Below are positions 17,001 to 24,823 of a DNA stretch of 56,792 nucleotides, piece by piece. The notes under the pieces are model-generated. The model had not been told where the DNA came from. It saw nothing but the letters and a program-made list of their open reading frames with translations, and did not search any database. The first letter of the stretch is position 1, and each line of letters opens with the position of its first letter. A program made the translations under genes and the position numbers. This DNA is from an uncultured Holophagaceae bacterium (lineage in GTDB: Bacteria > Acidobacteriota > Holophagae > Holophagales > Holophagaceae): assembly GCA_903873655.1 (NCBI GenBank), contig CAIQPH010000083.1, positions 1 through 56,792 on the forward strand, in the 5' to 3' direction.

Positions 17001-18297
17001 AGAGGCGGTTGCGCAGGCGGGACCAGTCGGCGCCGCGTCCTGCGAGGCGCAGGTTGTCATGGGTCTCACTGTAGTGGACCAGGAGGCCGGTCCGTTCGCC
17101 CTGTTGAATGCAGTGATCCAGGTAGTGGGCGACTTCGATCGGATGGTAATTCTGGAACAGCTCGGAATACGCCCAGTGCATGCCACCCCGGGTCAGCAGG
17201 GCCTCGGTGGCTTCCCAGGCGCCACCAAGGCCCTCGAGCAGGAAGATGGCCTCGGGGTAACACCGGTGGACCTTGGCAGTGATGTATTGCCAGGCGGGCA
17301 GGGGCACCATGTAGCCGGCATCGCAGCGGAAGCCGTCCACTCCCCGCCCGCACCAGACGAGCAGTGCCCGCGCCACGGTGTCCCAAAGGGCCGGGCTGCC
17401 CTGGTCCAGTTCCACCAGGTCCGCCCAGGTATTGCCCCAGGCGCCGGGACTGTGGAAGGTGCCGTCCGGATTGCGGCGGAACCATTCCGGCCGATGTTCC
17501 AGGAGGCGCGAGCCCCAGCCCGTGTGGTTGACCAGGATGTCCAGGATGACCTGCCCGCCCCGCTGATGGACGGCAGCTGTCAGTTCCTGGAACTGCTCCT
17601 CCGCCGTGGTCCGCCGGTCGAACTCCACCAGGGCCGGGTCGATGGCGGTCAGGTCCAGCTGGGCGTAGGGGCTGCCAAAGCGGCCCATGCGGGCGTAGGT
17701 GGTGGGCACGGGGCCCACGGGAAGCAGGTGCAGGATGCGGCAGCCCAGCCGCTCCAGGATGTGGGGCACGGCCGCCGTGAGGTCCCGCAGCCGCCCGGAT
17801 GGGGGAATGACGGAATAGTCGGCGCTGTCCAGGGCCTGGATGGCCTCGCTGAGCTCGGGCTTCTGGTGGCGCGCCGCATCACCGAACATGCGGGGAAAGG
17901 CGCAGTAGATCGTATTGGCCGTGCGCAGGCGGTCGGGATGGATGGACAGGTAGAGGTTCTCCCCTTCCGGCCAGTGCTGGAACCCCTCCGGATCCACGCA
18001 GTAGGCCTTGGCACCGAAGGATCCGGACTCGGTCAGGGCCAGATCCAGACCCCAGCCCGCTTCCGTCTCATCCAGCGGAATGTCCCGCCAGGAGGAGCCT
18101 GCCGGATCCCGGGAACCCTCTCCCAGGAGGGCCAGAGTCTCGGTTCGCATCCGCGCGCCGCGGGTGAGGTTGGTCCTCAAATAGCCCCGCCAGCCTGCGC
18201 TTCCCGGTGCCGGGTGCGCCAGGGCGAAGAGCACCCGATCCCCCACGAAGCGGAGCAGCCGGGTGCCTGGGGGCGGGGTCATGTTTGGGAGAGGCAT
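14017..18297 (-). CDS. Bifunctional GH13-GH133 glycogen debranching enzyme (4-alpha-glucanotransferase/amylo-alpha-1,6-glucosidase-like)
   Basis: This 1426-residue protein joins two glycoside hydrolase modules. The N-terminal half is a GH13 barrel with all four conserved regions: DILVNH (253-258), GFRCDAG with nucleophile Asp326, FLLEGLGG with acid/base Glu355 and ETHDN with Asp414. A large middle part of low similarity follows. The C-terminal part is a GH133/GDE_C (alpha/alpha)6 domain: GYPWFLDWGRDT (about 1041-1052), DTSDAPLW with the likely catalytic Asp near 1100, AYHNGTAWVW near 1342 and GCDAQAWSVSE near the end. The layout resembles eukaryotic AGL (transferase plus 1,6-glucosidase in one chain), whereas enterobacteria use GlgX. 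It heads the remodelling arm and starts 39 bp after ftsZ ends. Both domains look catalytically complete; the reaction order is inferred. Confidence 0.88.
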   Translation of the reverse strand: MPLPNMTPPPGTRLLRFVGDRVLFALAHPAPGSAGWRGYLRTNLTRGARMRTETLALLGEGSRDPAGSSWRDIPLDETEAGWGLDLALTESGSFGAKAYCVDPEGFQHWPEGENLYLSIHPDRLRTANTIYCAFPRMFGDAARHQKPELSEAIQALDSADYSVIPPSGRLRDLTAAVPHILERLGCRILHLLPVGPVPTTYARMGRFGSPYAQLDLTAIDPALVEFDRRTTAEEQFQELTAAVHQRGGQVILDILVNHTGWGSRLLEHRPEWFRRNPDGTFHSPGAWGNTWADLVELDQGSPALWDTVARALLVWCGRGVDGFRCDAGYMVPLPAWQYITAKVHRCYPEAIFLLEGLGGAWEATEALLTRGGMHWAYSELFQNYHPIEVAHYLDHCIQQGERTGLLVHYSETHDNLRLAGRGADWSRLRNRLCALVGQSGGFGFTAGVEWLATEKVDVHEARDLAWGAEPNLIDDLAALNRLLSDHPCFFDGADVRRISGDDAPVLALRRTSAEGLDDVLVLVNLDAEKAQPCQLTLTEWLSLGASPLDLLGQAMPAGEGLVGGGYELLLPPGGSYCLAAHPTPLGLAGEAYRRARAQSAWALQSLAAVHPAEAIGPGDWQGLAARAARNPEAFLAALCHVDGDLLRHDLLAALDAALADPAFPQVTIWQVEDVRRVSLVAPGHWLLLKDAAPFSATLRGADQADLHLRSTPADDGFIAAIPPCLERRGDASLTLQRHAQEARDVQAVVRFLSGQPEPSSPGPHGLILLTNGRGGMARLQADLGGIASKYDCLLAANLHPTAPSDRHVLAKRVRAWVNADGFITPLDGHNLIHLNAGPPARWTFQASAGDGRRVELCLEAHMPADQNAVELRWSRPANAGEETDLPSRLNVRLTVRLDLEDRSFHGETRLDGGTEKHFQAATTRLEDRPGFRFAPAQGRQLEAWVTAGAYHPKPEATRNIQHPIEGSRGLTDSGDAWSPGWFDLPLPPASGIRMVVSAEERLPEEYVTSEPAGTPDVPGCLRKALQAFLARRDDGLTVIAGYPWFLDWGRDTLIVCRGLLASGQAEEAALILRTFAALEDSGTLPNMLGADHTGDRDTSDAPLWLAVACEEAGERLGSTFFFAAANAGSQTTHALAGGSRSVLEVLTSLGENLRLGARNGVRMDPASGLLWSPAHFTWMDTRYPMGTPREGYPVEIQALWIRLLRLLDRLSAPSDAEPWSATAALAEASLEAFWLEEQGWFADVLLAAPGVTAKEAVPADHLRPNQLFLVTLGLVASDRARRAVAACARHLLVPGGLRSLAPLPVAVPLAIPAPWGGLLNDPVRPYQGSYAGDEDTRRKPAYHNGTAWVWLLPLLCEALDLAWDGDPAARATARAWLSSVAPLLDTGCLGQLPEILDGDAPHIARGCDAQAWSVSEALRVWKTLNP

Positions 18298-18336
18298 GGG
18301 GGCGCTTCAACTTAGAAAGAAGCGGATTGGGACTGC

Positions 18337-19590
18337 CTACTCGATCAGCCGCCCTTGTCCCATGCGGATGATGGCGGGCACGTGCAGGTCGTCGGCCACG
18401 CCGGGCAACTCACCGCTGGGGGTGGGGGCCTGGGGTAGCAGCCGGGTGGGGGTGGGCCCATGTTCTCCGGCGGCCACTTCACCGTAGACCCTTCCACTCA
18501 CCACGTTGGCGGGCAGGGGCTGGGCCTGGAGGGGGGCGGAGGCGTAAGCATGGGGAAGCGCACTATCAGGGGCACTGCCCAGGTGGAGGCTGATGCGGCG
18601 CTCCTCCAGCAGGCGATCTTCCTGGTCAAAGCCACTGGCCAACACCGTGACCAGCACGCGGTCTTCCATGCCCTCGCCTTCCACGGTGCAGGCCTTGATG
18701 TCGGGCCGGCCGTCGTAATGATCCTGGAGGTAGTTCATGGCCGTCTCGATGGCGGAGGCCTCCATGACCTCCCAGTCGGCGGTGATGGACACCATGACAT
18801 TGGCCGCGGCGCCGGACTGGGCCCGTTCCAGCAGGGGGCAGGCCAGGGCCTTCCGGAGGGCGTCCATGACGGCCTCTTCCCCGCGGCCCGCGCCGGTGCC
18901 GATGAGGGCTTCGCCGCCGTTGCGCAGGACCGCCTCGACATCGGCGAAATCGCCATTGATGATGCCGGGCTTGAGGATGAGATCCGCGATGCCGCGTACC
19001 CCCTGGATGAGCACGCCGTCAGCCACGCGGAAGGCCTCCTTCATGGTGACGCGGGCATCGCAGACGTTCTTGAGGCGCTCATTGCTGACGACGATGACCG
19101 TGTCAGCCGTGTCGCGCAGGTTGCTCAGACCAGCCAGGGCCAGATCGCCCTTCTTGCGACCCTCCCAGGCGAAGGGGGTGATCACCACCGCCACCGTGAG
19201 CGCGCCCAGTTCCCTGGCGTAGCTGGCCAGGACGGGGGCTGCGCCGGTCCCGGTCCCGCCGCCCATGCCCGCGGTGATGAAGATCATGTCAGCGCCCTGC
19301 AGAGCTGCCAGCACTTCCTCACGGCTTTCCTCCGCGGCCACGGCGCCGCGCTCGGCGTTGCCGCCCGCGCCCAGGCCACGGCTGCTCTGGGGCCCCAGGG
19401 GCAGCTTCAGGTGGGCCTTGCTATGGGCGAGGCTCTGCTGGTCGGTGTTCATGGCGATGAACTGCACGCCGGTGACGCCGCAGTCGATCATGCGGTTGAT
19501 GGCGTTGCAGCCCGCTCCGCCCACGCCGAGCACCTTGATGTTGGCGCCGGGCAGGCCGTGCGGGCAGGGAAGGAAGGGGGTCTCGGTCAT
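18337..19590 (-). CDS. ftsZ: Cell division protein FtsZ
   Basis: FtsZ is the tubulin-like GTPase that forms the division ring. Visible are [18 protein letters not shown], the tubulin signature [22 protein letters not shown] [13 protein letters not shown], and the T7 loop [11 protein letters not shown] that completes GTP hydrolysis. A Pro/Ala-rich linker leads to the C-terminal tip [15 protein letters not shown], a variant of the usual D-x-P-x-F/I-L-R/K peptide that binds FtsA and ZipA-like partners. I prefer the ATG at 19590, which has GGGAG 5 bp upstream; the ATG at 19626, 2 bp after the ftsA stop, would add 12 residues. It is the last gene of murB-ftsQ-ftsA-ftsZ on the minus strand. Confidence 0.96.
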   Translation of the reverse strand: MTETPFLPCPHGLPGANIKVLGVGGAGCNAINRMIDCGVTGVQFIAMNTDQQSLAHSKAHLKLPLGPQSSRGLGAGGNAERGAVAAEESREEVLAALQGADMIFITAGMGGGTGTGAAPVLASYARELGALTVAVVITPFAWEGRKKGDLALAGLSNLRDTADTVIVVSNERLKNVCDARVTMKEAFRVADGVLIQGVRGIADLILKPGIINGDFADVEAVLRNGGEALIGTGAGRGEEAVMDALRKALACPLLERAQSGAAANVMVSITADWEVMEASAIETAMNYLQDHYDGRPDIKACTVEGEGMEDRVLVTVLASGFDQEDRLLEERRISLHLGSAPDSALPHAYASAPLQAQPLPANVVSGRVYGEVAAGEHGPTPTRLLPQAPTPSGELPGVADDLHVPAIIRMGQGRLIE

Positions 19591-19628
19591 CGGGGCTCCC
19601 GAAGGGGTCATTTCTGGAGGGATCATGA

Positions 19629-20849
19629 CTAGAACATTTTCCTGATTTTGCTGAGGAGTGTTTCACCCCGGTCAGTCTTGCCGCGGGTTTCGTTCATGTC
19701 GCGCGACAGGGCCTTGACGACGCCCAGTGCGTTCACGAAGAAGGGGTTGCCCGTGGCCTGGGGCAGGCCGACCACGCCCTGGATGCGGCCCAGCACCACG
19801 CGGGGCCTTCCCAGGAGGGTCTGGGCGAGGATGGGCAGGTGGGTGAGCAGCGCGCCGCCGCCCACTAAGTGCACTCCGCCGTGAATCTCGTGCATGACCC
19901 CGGTGCGACCCATCTCGGCGAGGACCAGGTTCAGCAGTTCCGCGGCCCGGGCCTGCAGCACCTCGGCGATCTCGCGCCGGGAGACCTGACGGCCCTCCTC
20001 CTCGAGCTCGACGGATTCTTCAACCGGCACATGGCTGGGGAGCACGGTGCCGAAGCGCATCTTGATGCGTTCGGAGGCTGCGATCCCGCCCAGGTGCTTG
20101 GTGATTTCGAGGTCGCGGGTGAAGTGCGCGCCGCCGATGGGCAGGACGGCGGAATGAAAGAGGGTGCCGTGCAGGAAGATACCGAGGTGGGTGAGCTGCT
20201 CGCCGATATCCACCACCACCGCACCATTTTCGCGATCTTCGCGGGTCAGGATGGCCTCGGCGCTGGCCAGCGGCGAGTACATCAGTTCAGAGCCATGCAG
20301 TCCGGCATTCTTCAAGGCGAGCTGGATGTTCATGATCACCGGGCTGGGCGCCACGATGATGCGGACTTCGGCCTCCAGCGTTTCGCCGAACATGCCCACC
20401 GGGTTGCGAATGTCGCGCTGGCCCTTGATGTGGAAGATCTGCGGGATGCGGTGGAGGACCAGCTCTTCTTTGGCCAACTTGCAGCTGTTGGTGGCCTGTT
20501 CCAGAACGCGGTCGCGGTCGGCGGCGGTGATGATCTTGTCGCTGCTCGAGATGGTGATGGAATCGCGAAGATTTTCGCCCTTGAACTGGATGCCGTCCAC
20601 GGCCACGCGGATGCCGTCCACCTTGGCCTGGCCCGCGGTGTTCATGGCCTCTTCCACCGCCTTGACGATGGCGCGAGTGCTGAGGTCCATGTCCGTGATC
20701 TGGCCCTGGGTCATGCCGCCCTGGGGCGAGGCCTGACCGGTGCCGGTCACGTTGAGCGTCCCGTCTTCCTCCTGAACGGCGACCACCGCCACTACTTTGC
20801 TTGCACCGAGGTCGAGGCCCAGGAGAACGGCACGTTGAGGCATGTACAT
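19629..20849 (-). CDS. ftsA: Cell division protein FtsA
   Basis: FtsA is the actin-like ATPase that tethers FtsZ filaments to the membrane. The 406-residue protein begins [20 protein letters not shown] (phosphate 1), contains [15 protein letters not shown] (phosphate 2) and [12 protein letters not shown] (adenosine motif), and ends in a short basic/hydrophobic stretch ([12 protein letters not shown]) like the FtsA membrane-targeting amphipathic helix. Start: AAGGAAAAGG directly precedes ATG 20849; a second ATG at 20843 is as good, while the frame remains open farther upstream without family similarity. It lies 89 bp after ftsQ and 2-38 bp before ftsZ, depending on the ftsZ start. Confidence 0.95.
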   Translation of the reverse strand: MYMPQRAVLLGLDLGASKVVAVVAVQEEDGTLNVTGTGQASPQGGMTQGQITDMDLSTRAIVKAVEEAMNTAGQAKVDGIRVAVDGIQFKGENLRDSITISSSDKIITAADRDRVLEQATNSCKLAKEELVLHRIPQIFHIKGQRDIRNPVGMFGETLEAEVRIIVAPSPVIMNIQLALKNAGLHGSELMYSPLASAEAILTREDRENGAVVVDIGEQLTHLGIFLHGTLFHSAVLPIGGAHFTRDLEITKHLGGIAASERIKMRFGTVLPSHVPVEESVELEEEGRQVSRREIAEVLQARAAELLNLVLAEMGRTGVMHEIHGGVHLVGGGALLTHLPILAQTLLGRPRVVLGRIQGVVGLPQATGNPFFVNALGVVKALSRDMNETRGKTDRGETLLSKIRKMF

Positions 20850-20937
20850 CCTTTTCCTTGCTCTAGGTATATACCAGTTCTCTTCGAAAAATCGAGGATT
20901 CCCGGTGCAGAAAGACGTTGGATTCTCATCGTGAGTC

Positions 20938-21726
20938 TCAGTGCGGCGGCTTGGCCGGTGCAGGGGCATCCTCAGGTTCACCCACGGCCACCTCGTCATC
21001 CCACCGGAGGTCCACGTAGCGGAGTCGGGCGAGATCCGGTCGCTGAGAGAGGCGATCCACGAAGAGCCCCTGGAAATTGGGCACGTTTTTGGTTACATCC
21101 TGGCGGGAAAGGAAGATCGGCGCAGGAAAACCCTCGATATAGGCCACTGGCCCTTTCGGGCTATCACGCAGCTCGGTGATTCGATCATAAAAACCAGCCT
21201 GCTTTTCGCGGAGCGTCCGCGCAGCGCTCACGAGACGGGCCAGTCCCTGATTTGTCTGACTGGCCGGATCAACCACGACGGGAATGGGATTTAAGTTGGC
21301 CTGATTGACGCGATCGAGCAGGATCCCATCGTCTGAGACCAAAAACACGCCGTTGGAACGGACGAGCCAGAGCACCGGATGCCGCTCCTCGATGGCGAGG
21401 CTGAGCCGGTCTGGCGGATCCTTGCGGATCTGGAGCCCCCGCACCCAGCGCTTGGCCTCGATCCGCGACCGCAGTTCCTCCGCATCCACCCAGAAGAGCG
21501 GCTTGCCCAGCACCAGCTGTTCGGTCAGCTTCTGGATCTCGGCCTGCCGCTCGCCCCGGCAGCCGCTGACATTCACCTGCTCGATGACCAGCTTCTGGAG
21601 CCCGAGATAACGGGTGCCCAGTTCCATGAGGCCCCAGCCCGCGCCCCCCAGGATCGCGAGCGTGATGCCGGCCCGGGCCCAGGGAAACCAGGGCCGCCTG
21701 GGGCGGGTGCGGGGCAGCATGGACAT
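20938..21726 (-). CDS. ftsQ: Cell division protein FtsQ (POTRA domain)
   Basis: FtsQ is a bitopic inner-membrane protein that links early and late divisome proteins. The 262-residue product has a short basic cytoplasmic tail (RTRPRRPWFPW), one membrane segment (about 19-36), a POTRA domain beginning LQKLVIEQVNVSGC and a beta domain with IRKDPPDRLSLAIEERHPVLWL, the characteristic FtsQ/DivIB signature. Its C-terminus is Pro/Ala/acid-rich (EPEDAPAPAKPPH). The similarity is moderate, as is usual for this family, but the place between murB and ftsA makes the call strong. Between it and murB lies the repeat element at 21741-21859. Confidence 0.9.
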   Translation of the reverse strand: MSMLPRTRPRRPWFPWARAGITLAILGGAGWGLMELGTRYLGLQKLVIEQVNVSGCRGERQAEIQKLTEQLVLGKPLFWVDAEELRSRIEAKRWVRGLQIRKDPPDRLSLAIEERHPVLWLVRSNGVFLVSDDGILLDRVNQANLNPIPVVVDPASQTNQGLARLVSAARTLREKQAGFYDRITELRDSPKGPVAYIEGFPAPIFLSRQDVTKNVPNFQGLFVDRLSQRPDLARLRYVDLRWDDEVAVGEPEDAPAPAKPPH

Positions 21727-21740
21727 GTCTGTATGAGTCC

Positions 21741-21859
21741 TCAGTCTTCAGGTATCAGTCTTCAGTCTAATCCGGGCGCCCTTCGTGGGCGCCTTTCCCT
21801 GCAAAACTTGGCGGCCATTGCCGCCAAGTCACTGAAGACTGAAGACTGAAGACTGAAAA
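21741..21859. repeat. Repeat element: 14-bp inverted arms, GAAGACT tandem copies and two inner hairpins
   Basis: Between ftsQ and murB, TCAGTCTTCAGTCT (21755-21768, with a partial extra copy at 21741-21750) is mirrored by AGACTGAAGACTGA (21836-21849 and again at 21843-21856). The right side is three exact tandem copies of GAAGACT (21834-21854) followed by a decayed copy. Inside lie two smaller stems: GGCGCCC/GGGCGCC (21775-21781 with 21787-21793) and ACTTGGCGG/CCGCCAAGT (21806-21814 with 21821-21829). The whole can fold as a branched hairpin. The last ten murB codons are read from it. It resembles a REP/MITE-like element; its copy number in the genome is unknown. Confidence 0.7.
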
Positions 21860-22746
21860 CTTTCATGCCAGATTTCCACTTCGGGCACGAGCGCCACGCC
21901 ATGGATCTCGAGGACCTTCAAGCGGACCCTTTCCATCAATTCGGCGAATTCACTGGCCGTAGCCTTGCCGCGGTTGACCAGGAAGTTGGCGTGCTCTGGG
22001 CTTACCTCGGCATCGCCGATGCGGAGGCCCTTCAGGCCCGCCTGGTCGATCAGCCGACCGGCGCTCTGGCCTGGCGGGTTCTTGAAGATGCAGCCGGCAT
22101 TGCGCTTCGACAGCGGCTGGCTGGTGCCGCGCTTCTCCCGGTACTCGGCTACCTGGGCCTGGATCCGGGCCGGATCGCCCGGCACAAGGTCCGCCGTGGC
22201 GGCAAGGATAACTCGGCCGGTGGTGAGGAAGCTCCACCGGTAGCTGAATTCCCCCGGTTCCGGCGCCTTCTCCACCAGATCGCCTTCGGGCGTGAGGAAA
22301 CGGAACCGAACCAGCACGTCGATCCATTCGCGGCCGTAGGCCCCGGCGTTCATGCGGATGGCGCCACCCAGGGTGCCGGGGATGCCGCTGGCGAATTCCA
22401 GACCCGACAAGCCCGCTGCCGCCGCGGCTTCGGCCAGGGCGATGTGGCCGTGGCTGGCGGGAGCGGTGAAGCGGTTCCCTTCGCGGTAGACGACCTTCGG
22501 CAGGGCCAACCTGAGGACCGGTGTCTCCAAGTCGCCCAACACCACCAGGTTGGAGCCGCCCCCGAGCACGCGCCAGGGCAGCCCCTCGCGGGAGCAGGCG
22601 CGTACGAAGGACTGCGCCTCGCCTTCGGTCGTGGGCTCGAAAAGCCAGTGGCAGAGGCCGCCCACGCCCAGCGTCGTCAGGCGGGCAAAGGACACGTCCC
22701 GGCGGTGTGGGACCTTCAGCAGGTCATCAGGAAGTCTGCGGCTCAC
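21829..22746 (-). CDS. murB: UDP-N-acetylmuramate dehydrogenase MurB
   Basis: MurB reduces UDP-GlcNAc-enolpyruvate to UDP-MurNAc with FAD and NADPH in the second step of peptidoglycan precursor synthesis. The 305-residue protein shows TTLGVGG, VLGGGSNLVV, LEFASGIPGTLGGAIRMNAGAYG (FAD site) and SKRNAGCIFKNP. The last motif has Cys where the proton-donating Ser of E. coli MurB (NAGSFFKNP) sits. The family sequence ends at VPEVEIWHE; the following SFQSSVFSLQ is encoded by the repeat element and is probably an acquired tail. The start is a GTG at 22746 overlapping the GMC oxidoreductase stop by 4 bp. murC and murG, the usual neighbours, are absent here. Confidence 0.94.
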   Translation of the reverse strand: MSRRLPDDLLKVPHRRDVSFARLTTLGVGGLCHWLFEPTTEGEAQSFVRACSREGLPWRVLGGGSNLVVLGDLETPVLRLALPKVVYREGNRFTAPASHGHIALAEAAAAAGLSGLEFASGIPGTLGGAIRMNAGAYGREWIDVLVRFRFLTPEGDLVEKAPEPGEFSYRWSFLTTGRVILAATADLVPGDPARIQAQVAEYREKRGTSQPLSKRNAGCIFKNPPGQSAGRLIDQAGLKGLRIGDAEVSPEHANFLVNRGKATASEFAELMERVRLKVLEIHGVALVPEVEIWHESFQSSVFSLQ

Positions 22747-24344
22747 GAAGCTGCGGCTACCGGCTTCTCCTTAGCCGGGATAAAGGTCATGGCCCGTTCG
22801 GCTAAGGAGGCGATGGTGAGGGATGGGTTCACGCCGATGTTGGCGGAGATGGCTGAGCCGTCGATGACATACAGTCCCTCATAACCGAACAACCGGTGCC
22901 GGTGATCGATGGCGCCCGTCGCTGCTGAATCGCCCATGGACGCCCCCCCCAGGATGTGCGCCGTGGTGGGGATGCCGAGCAGGGTTTCGGTGAGCAGGCT
23001 GGTGGGATAGCCGTCGATGTGGCGGGCGACTCTCTCCGCCAGGTCCGTGGCCTCGGGCGTCCAGGCCTTGGCCGGGGGCCCGTCGCCAGGTTCCGTGACC
23101 GCCCAGCGGGTGAAGCCCGTGCGCCAGCTCCGGCCCAGGCGCATGCGGATGTGCCCGTCCACCGTCTGCATGTAGAGCAGGATCATCGTGTACTTGGCCC
23201 AGTCCGGCACCAGGAAGGTCCGGAGCGTCCGGATGGGTTGGCGAATCAGCATGCCGAGGGCGTTGCCGAAGCGCTGGCCCAAGGTGTCGCCAGGGGCGGC
23301 GGGCATCATGAGGGGGCGGAAGACCCCGGCACCCGCCGAGTAGCGCACCGGCTCGATGTGGGAGTGCTCGTCCGTATGCAGGATGGAACCGATCGCGATG
23401 CCCTGGGACAGGTCCTTGTCGCGCCGCTGGGTGACGACTCCCAGCAGGACTTCCGAATTGGTGCGCACGAAATCGCCCAGGCGGTCCGAAAGGGCAGGAA
23501 GGCCTGAGGAATCTGCCTTGAGCTTCAGCAGCAGGGGCACGGTGCCGAGCACGCCCCCGGCGAAGATGACCTGTTTCGCGCGGTAGATCTTCCGGGTGTT
23601 CAGGGCGGCCATCGCCCAGGTGCCCTGGCGGGCCTCGACCTCGTAGCCCCCGGAGGCCGCGGGCCTCACCCAGGTCACTTCAGTATCGGCTTGGATCTGG
23701 AGCCCCCGCTTCTCCGCGAGGTAGAGATAGTTGCGGTCCAGGGTGTTCTTCGCACCGTGGTTGCAGCCCAGCATGCAGCCGCCGCACAGCGTGCAGCCCG
23801 TGCGCTCGGGGCCCTCGCCGCCAAAGAAGGGATCCGGCGCCGCCTCGCCCTGCTTCCCGAAATAGACCGCCACATTGGTCTGCTCGAAGGCGTCACCTCG
23901 TCCGATTTCTTTGCCTACCTCGCGCAGGACCTCATCTGGATAGGTCAGGCTGGGATTCTTCGTGGCCCCCAGCATCCTCAGGACGGTCTGATAGTGGGGA
24001 GCCAACTCGACCTTCCAGCGGGCCAGGTGGGCCCAGGATGGGGCCTCGAAGAAGGGATCCTTCGGCACCGGCAGGGTGTTGGCGTAAACCAGAGAGCCGC
24101 CGCCGACCCCCACGCCGGAGAGGGCCGTGACGTGGCCCAGGAAGGTCATCTTGAAGAGGCCGCGGAAGCCCACCTGGGGCAGCCAGAAGAAGCGCTTCAT
24201 GTTCCAGTTGGTCTTGGGGAAGTCCCCGGCGCGGAGGCGTCGCCCCTTTTCGAGCACCAGCACCTTGTAGCCCTTTTCCGTGAGCCGCAGGGCGCTGACG
24301 CTGCCCCCAAAACCGGATCCGATGATGATGAAATCCCATTCCAT
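22743..24344 (-). CDS. GMC-family FAD oxidoreductase (cholesterol-oxidase-like)
   Basis: A 533-residue flavoprotein of the glucose-methanol-choline oxidoreductase family. The N-terminal Rossmann motif is FIIIGSGFGGSVSALRL, then VLEKGRRL; the flavin loop VGVGGGSLVYANTL and the C-terminal HILGGASMGDS, VIDGSAISANIGVNPSLTI are those of the cholesterol oxidase-like branch. A cysteine-rich stretch, CTLCGGCMLGCNHGAKN near residue 190, is also typical of that branch, and its role is not clear to me. No signal peptide is visible. It overlaps murB by 4 bp and so heads the murB-fts transcript, though its function (oxidation of an unknown alcohol, perhaps a sterol- or hopanoid-like one) need not concern the wall. 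Confidence 0.82.
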   Translation of the reverse strand: MEWDFIIIGSGFGGSVSALRLTEKGYKVLVLEKGRRLRAGDFPKTNWNMKRFFWLPQVGFRGLFKMTFLGHVTALSGVGVGGGSLVYANTLPVPKDPFFEAPSWAHLARWKVELAPHYQTVLRMLGATKNPSLTYPDEVLREVGKEIGRGDAFEQTNVAVYFGKQGEAAPDPFFGGEGPERTGCTLCGGCMLGCNHGAKNTLDRNYLYLAEKRGLQIQADTEVTWVRPAASGGYEVEARQGTWAMAALNTRKIYRAKQVIFAGGVLGTVPLLLKLKADSSGLPALSDRLGDFVRTNSEVLLGVVTQRRDKDLSQGIAIGSILHTDEHSHIEPVRYSAGAGVFRPLMMPAAPGDTLGQRFGNALGMLIRQPIRTLRTFLVPDWAKYTMILLYMQTVDGHIRMRLGRSWRTGFTRWAVTEPGDGPPAKAWTPEATDLAERVARHIDGYPTSLLTETLLGIPTTAHILGGASMGDSAATGAIDHRHRLFGYEGLYVIDGSAISANIGVNPSLTIASLAERAMTFIPAKEKPVAAAS

Positions 24345-24378
24345 AGCGAGGCTCCTAGGAGGTGGCTAGGCTGAAGGC

Positions 24379-24816
24379 ATGCGCTGGCTCGCGATTGATC
24401 ATGGCACGAAGAAGATCGGCCTCGCCTTTTCGGACGAGCTCGAAATCCTCGCCTCCCCCTTCGAGGTGTGGCCACAGGAGCATGAAACAACCCTTGGGCG
24501 CCTTGTGCGCCTATGCCGGGAGGAAGGCGTGCAGGCTTTGGCCATCGGCCTACCCCGCCATAAGGATGGCGCCGAAAGTGCCACGGCGCCATCGGCTCGT
24601 GCCTTTGGCGAGGCCCTGGCCGAGCGCACCGGACTGCCTGTCCGTTTCGTGAACGAGCACCTCAGCAGCGCCGAGGCGGAGCGTCTCCTGCGGGAGCGGG
24701 GCGTCAAGCCCGAAAAGCGGAAGCTGCTGCTCGACGCCGCCGCGGCGGCTGTGATCCTGGGCGAGCTGCTGGAGGATCGGCGTGCGAAGGGCACTCCGGT
24801 ATCCAGCCCGGACTGA
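24379..24816 (+). CDS. ruvX: Putative Holliday junction resolvase RuvX/YqgF
   Basis: YqgF/RuvX is a small RNase H-fold nuclease, linked in E. coli to pre-16S rRNA 5' maturation and elsewhere to Holliday junction cleavage. The 145-residue protein has the expected acidic catalytic set: AIDHGTKKIGLAFSD at the start, ALAIGLPRHKDG, VNEHLSSAEAERLL (Glu) and LLDAAAAAVIL (Asp). It is the only plus-strand gene between two minus-strand blocks. Only 34 bp separate it from the divergent GMC oxidoreductase start; the palindrome CTCCTAGGAG (24350-24359) there offers an SD-like AGGAG to both directions. It converges on the thiolase with a 7-bp gap. Confidence 0.9.
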   Translation: MRWLAIDHGTKKIGLAFSDELEILASPFEVWPQEHETTLGRLVRLCREEGVQALAIGLPRHKDGAESATAPSARAFGEALAERTGLPVRFVNEHLSSAEAERLLRERGVKPEKRKLLLDAAAAAVILGELLEDRRAKGTPVSSPD

Positions 24817-24823
24817 ATACTCG

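Noticed and set aside
16840..18315. 491-codon plus-strand frame opposite the debranching enzyme
   Set aside because: The minus-strand protein holds all GH13 catalytic motifs in this stretch; the plus-strand product has no motif.
21831..21860. Tandem GAAGACT copies considered as a CRISPR remnant
   Set aside because: The unit is 7 bp with no spacers; the inverted copies on the other side show a hairpin-type repeat instead.
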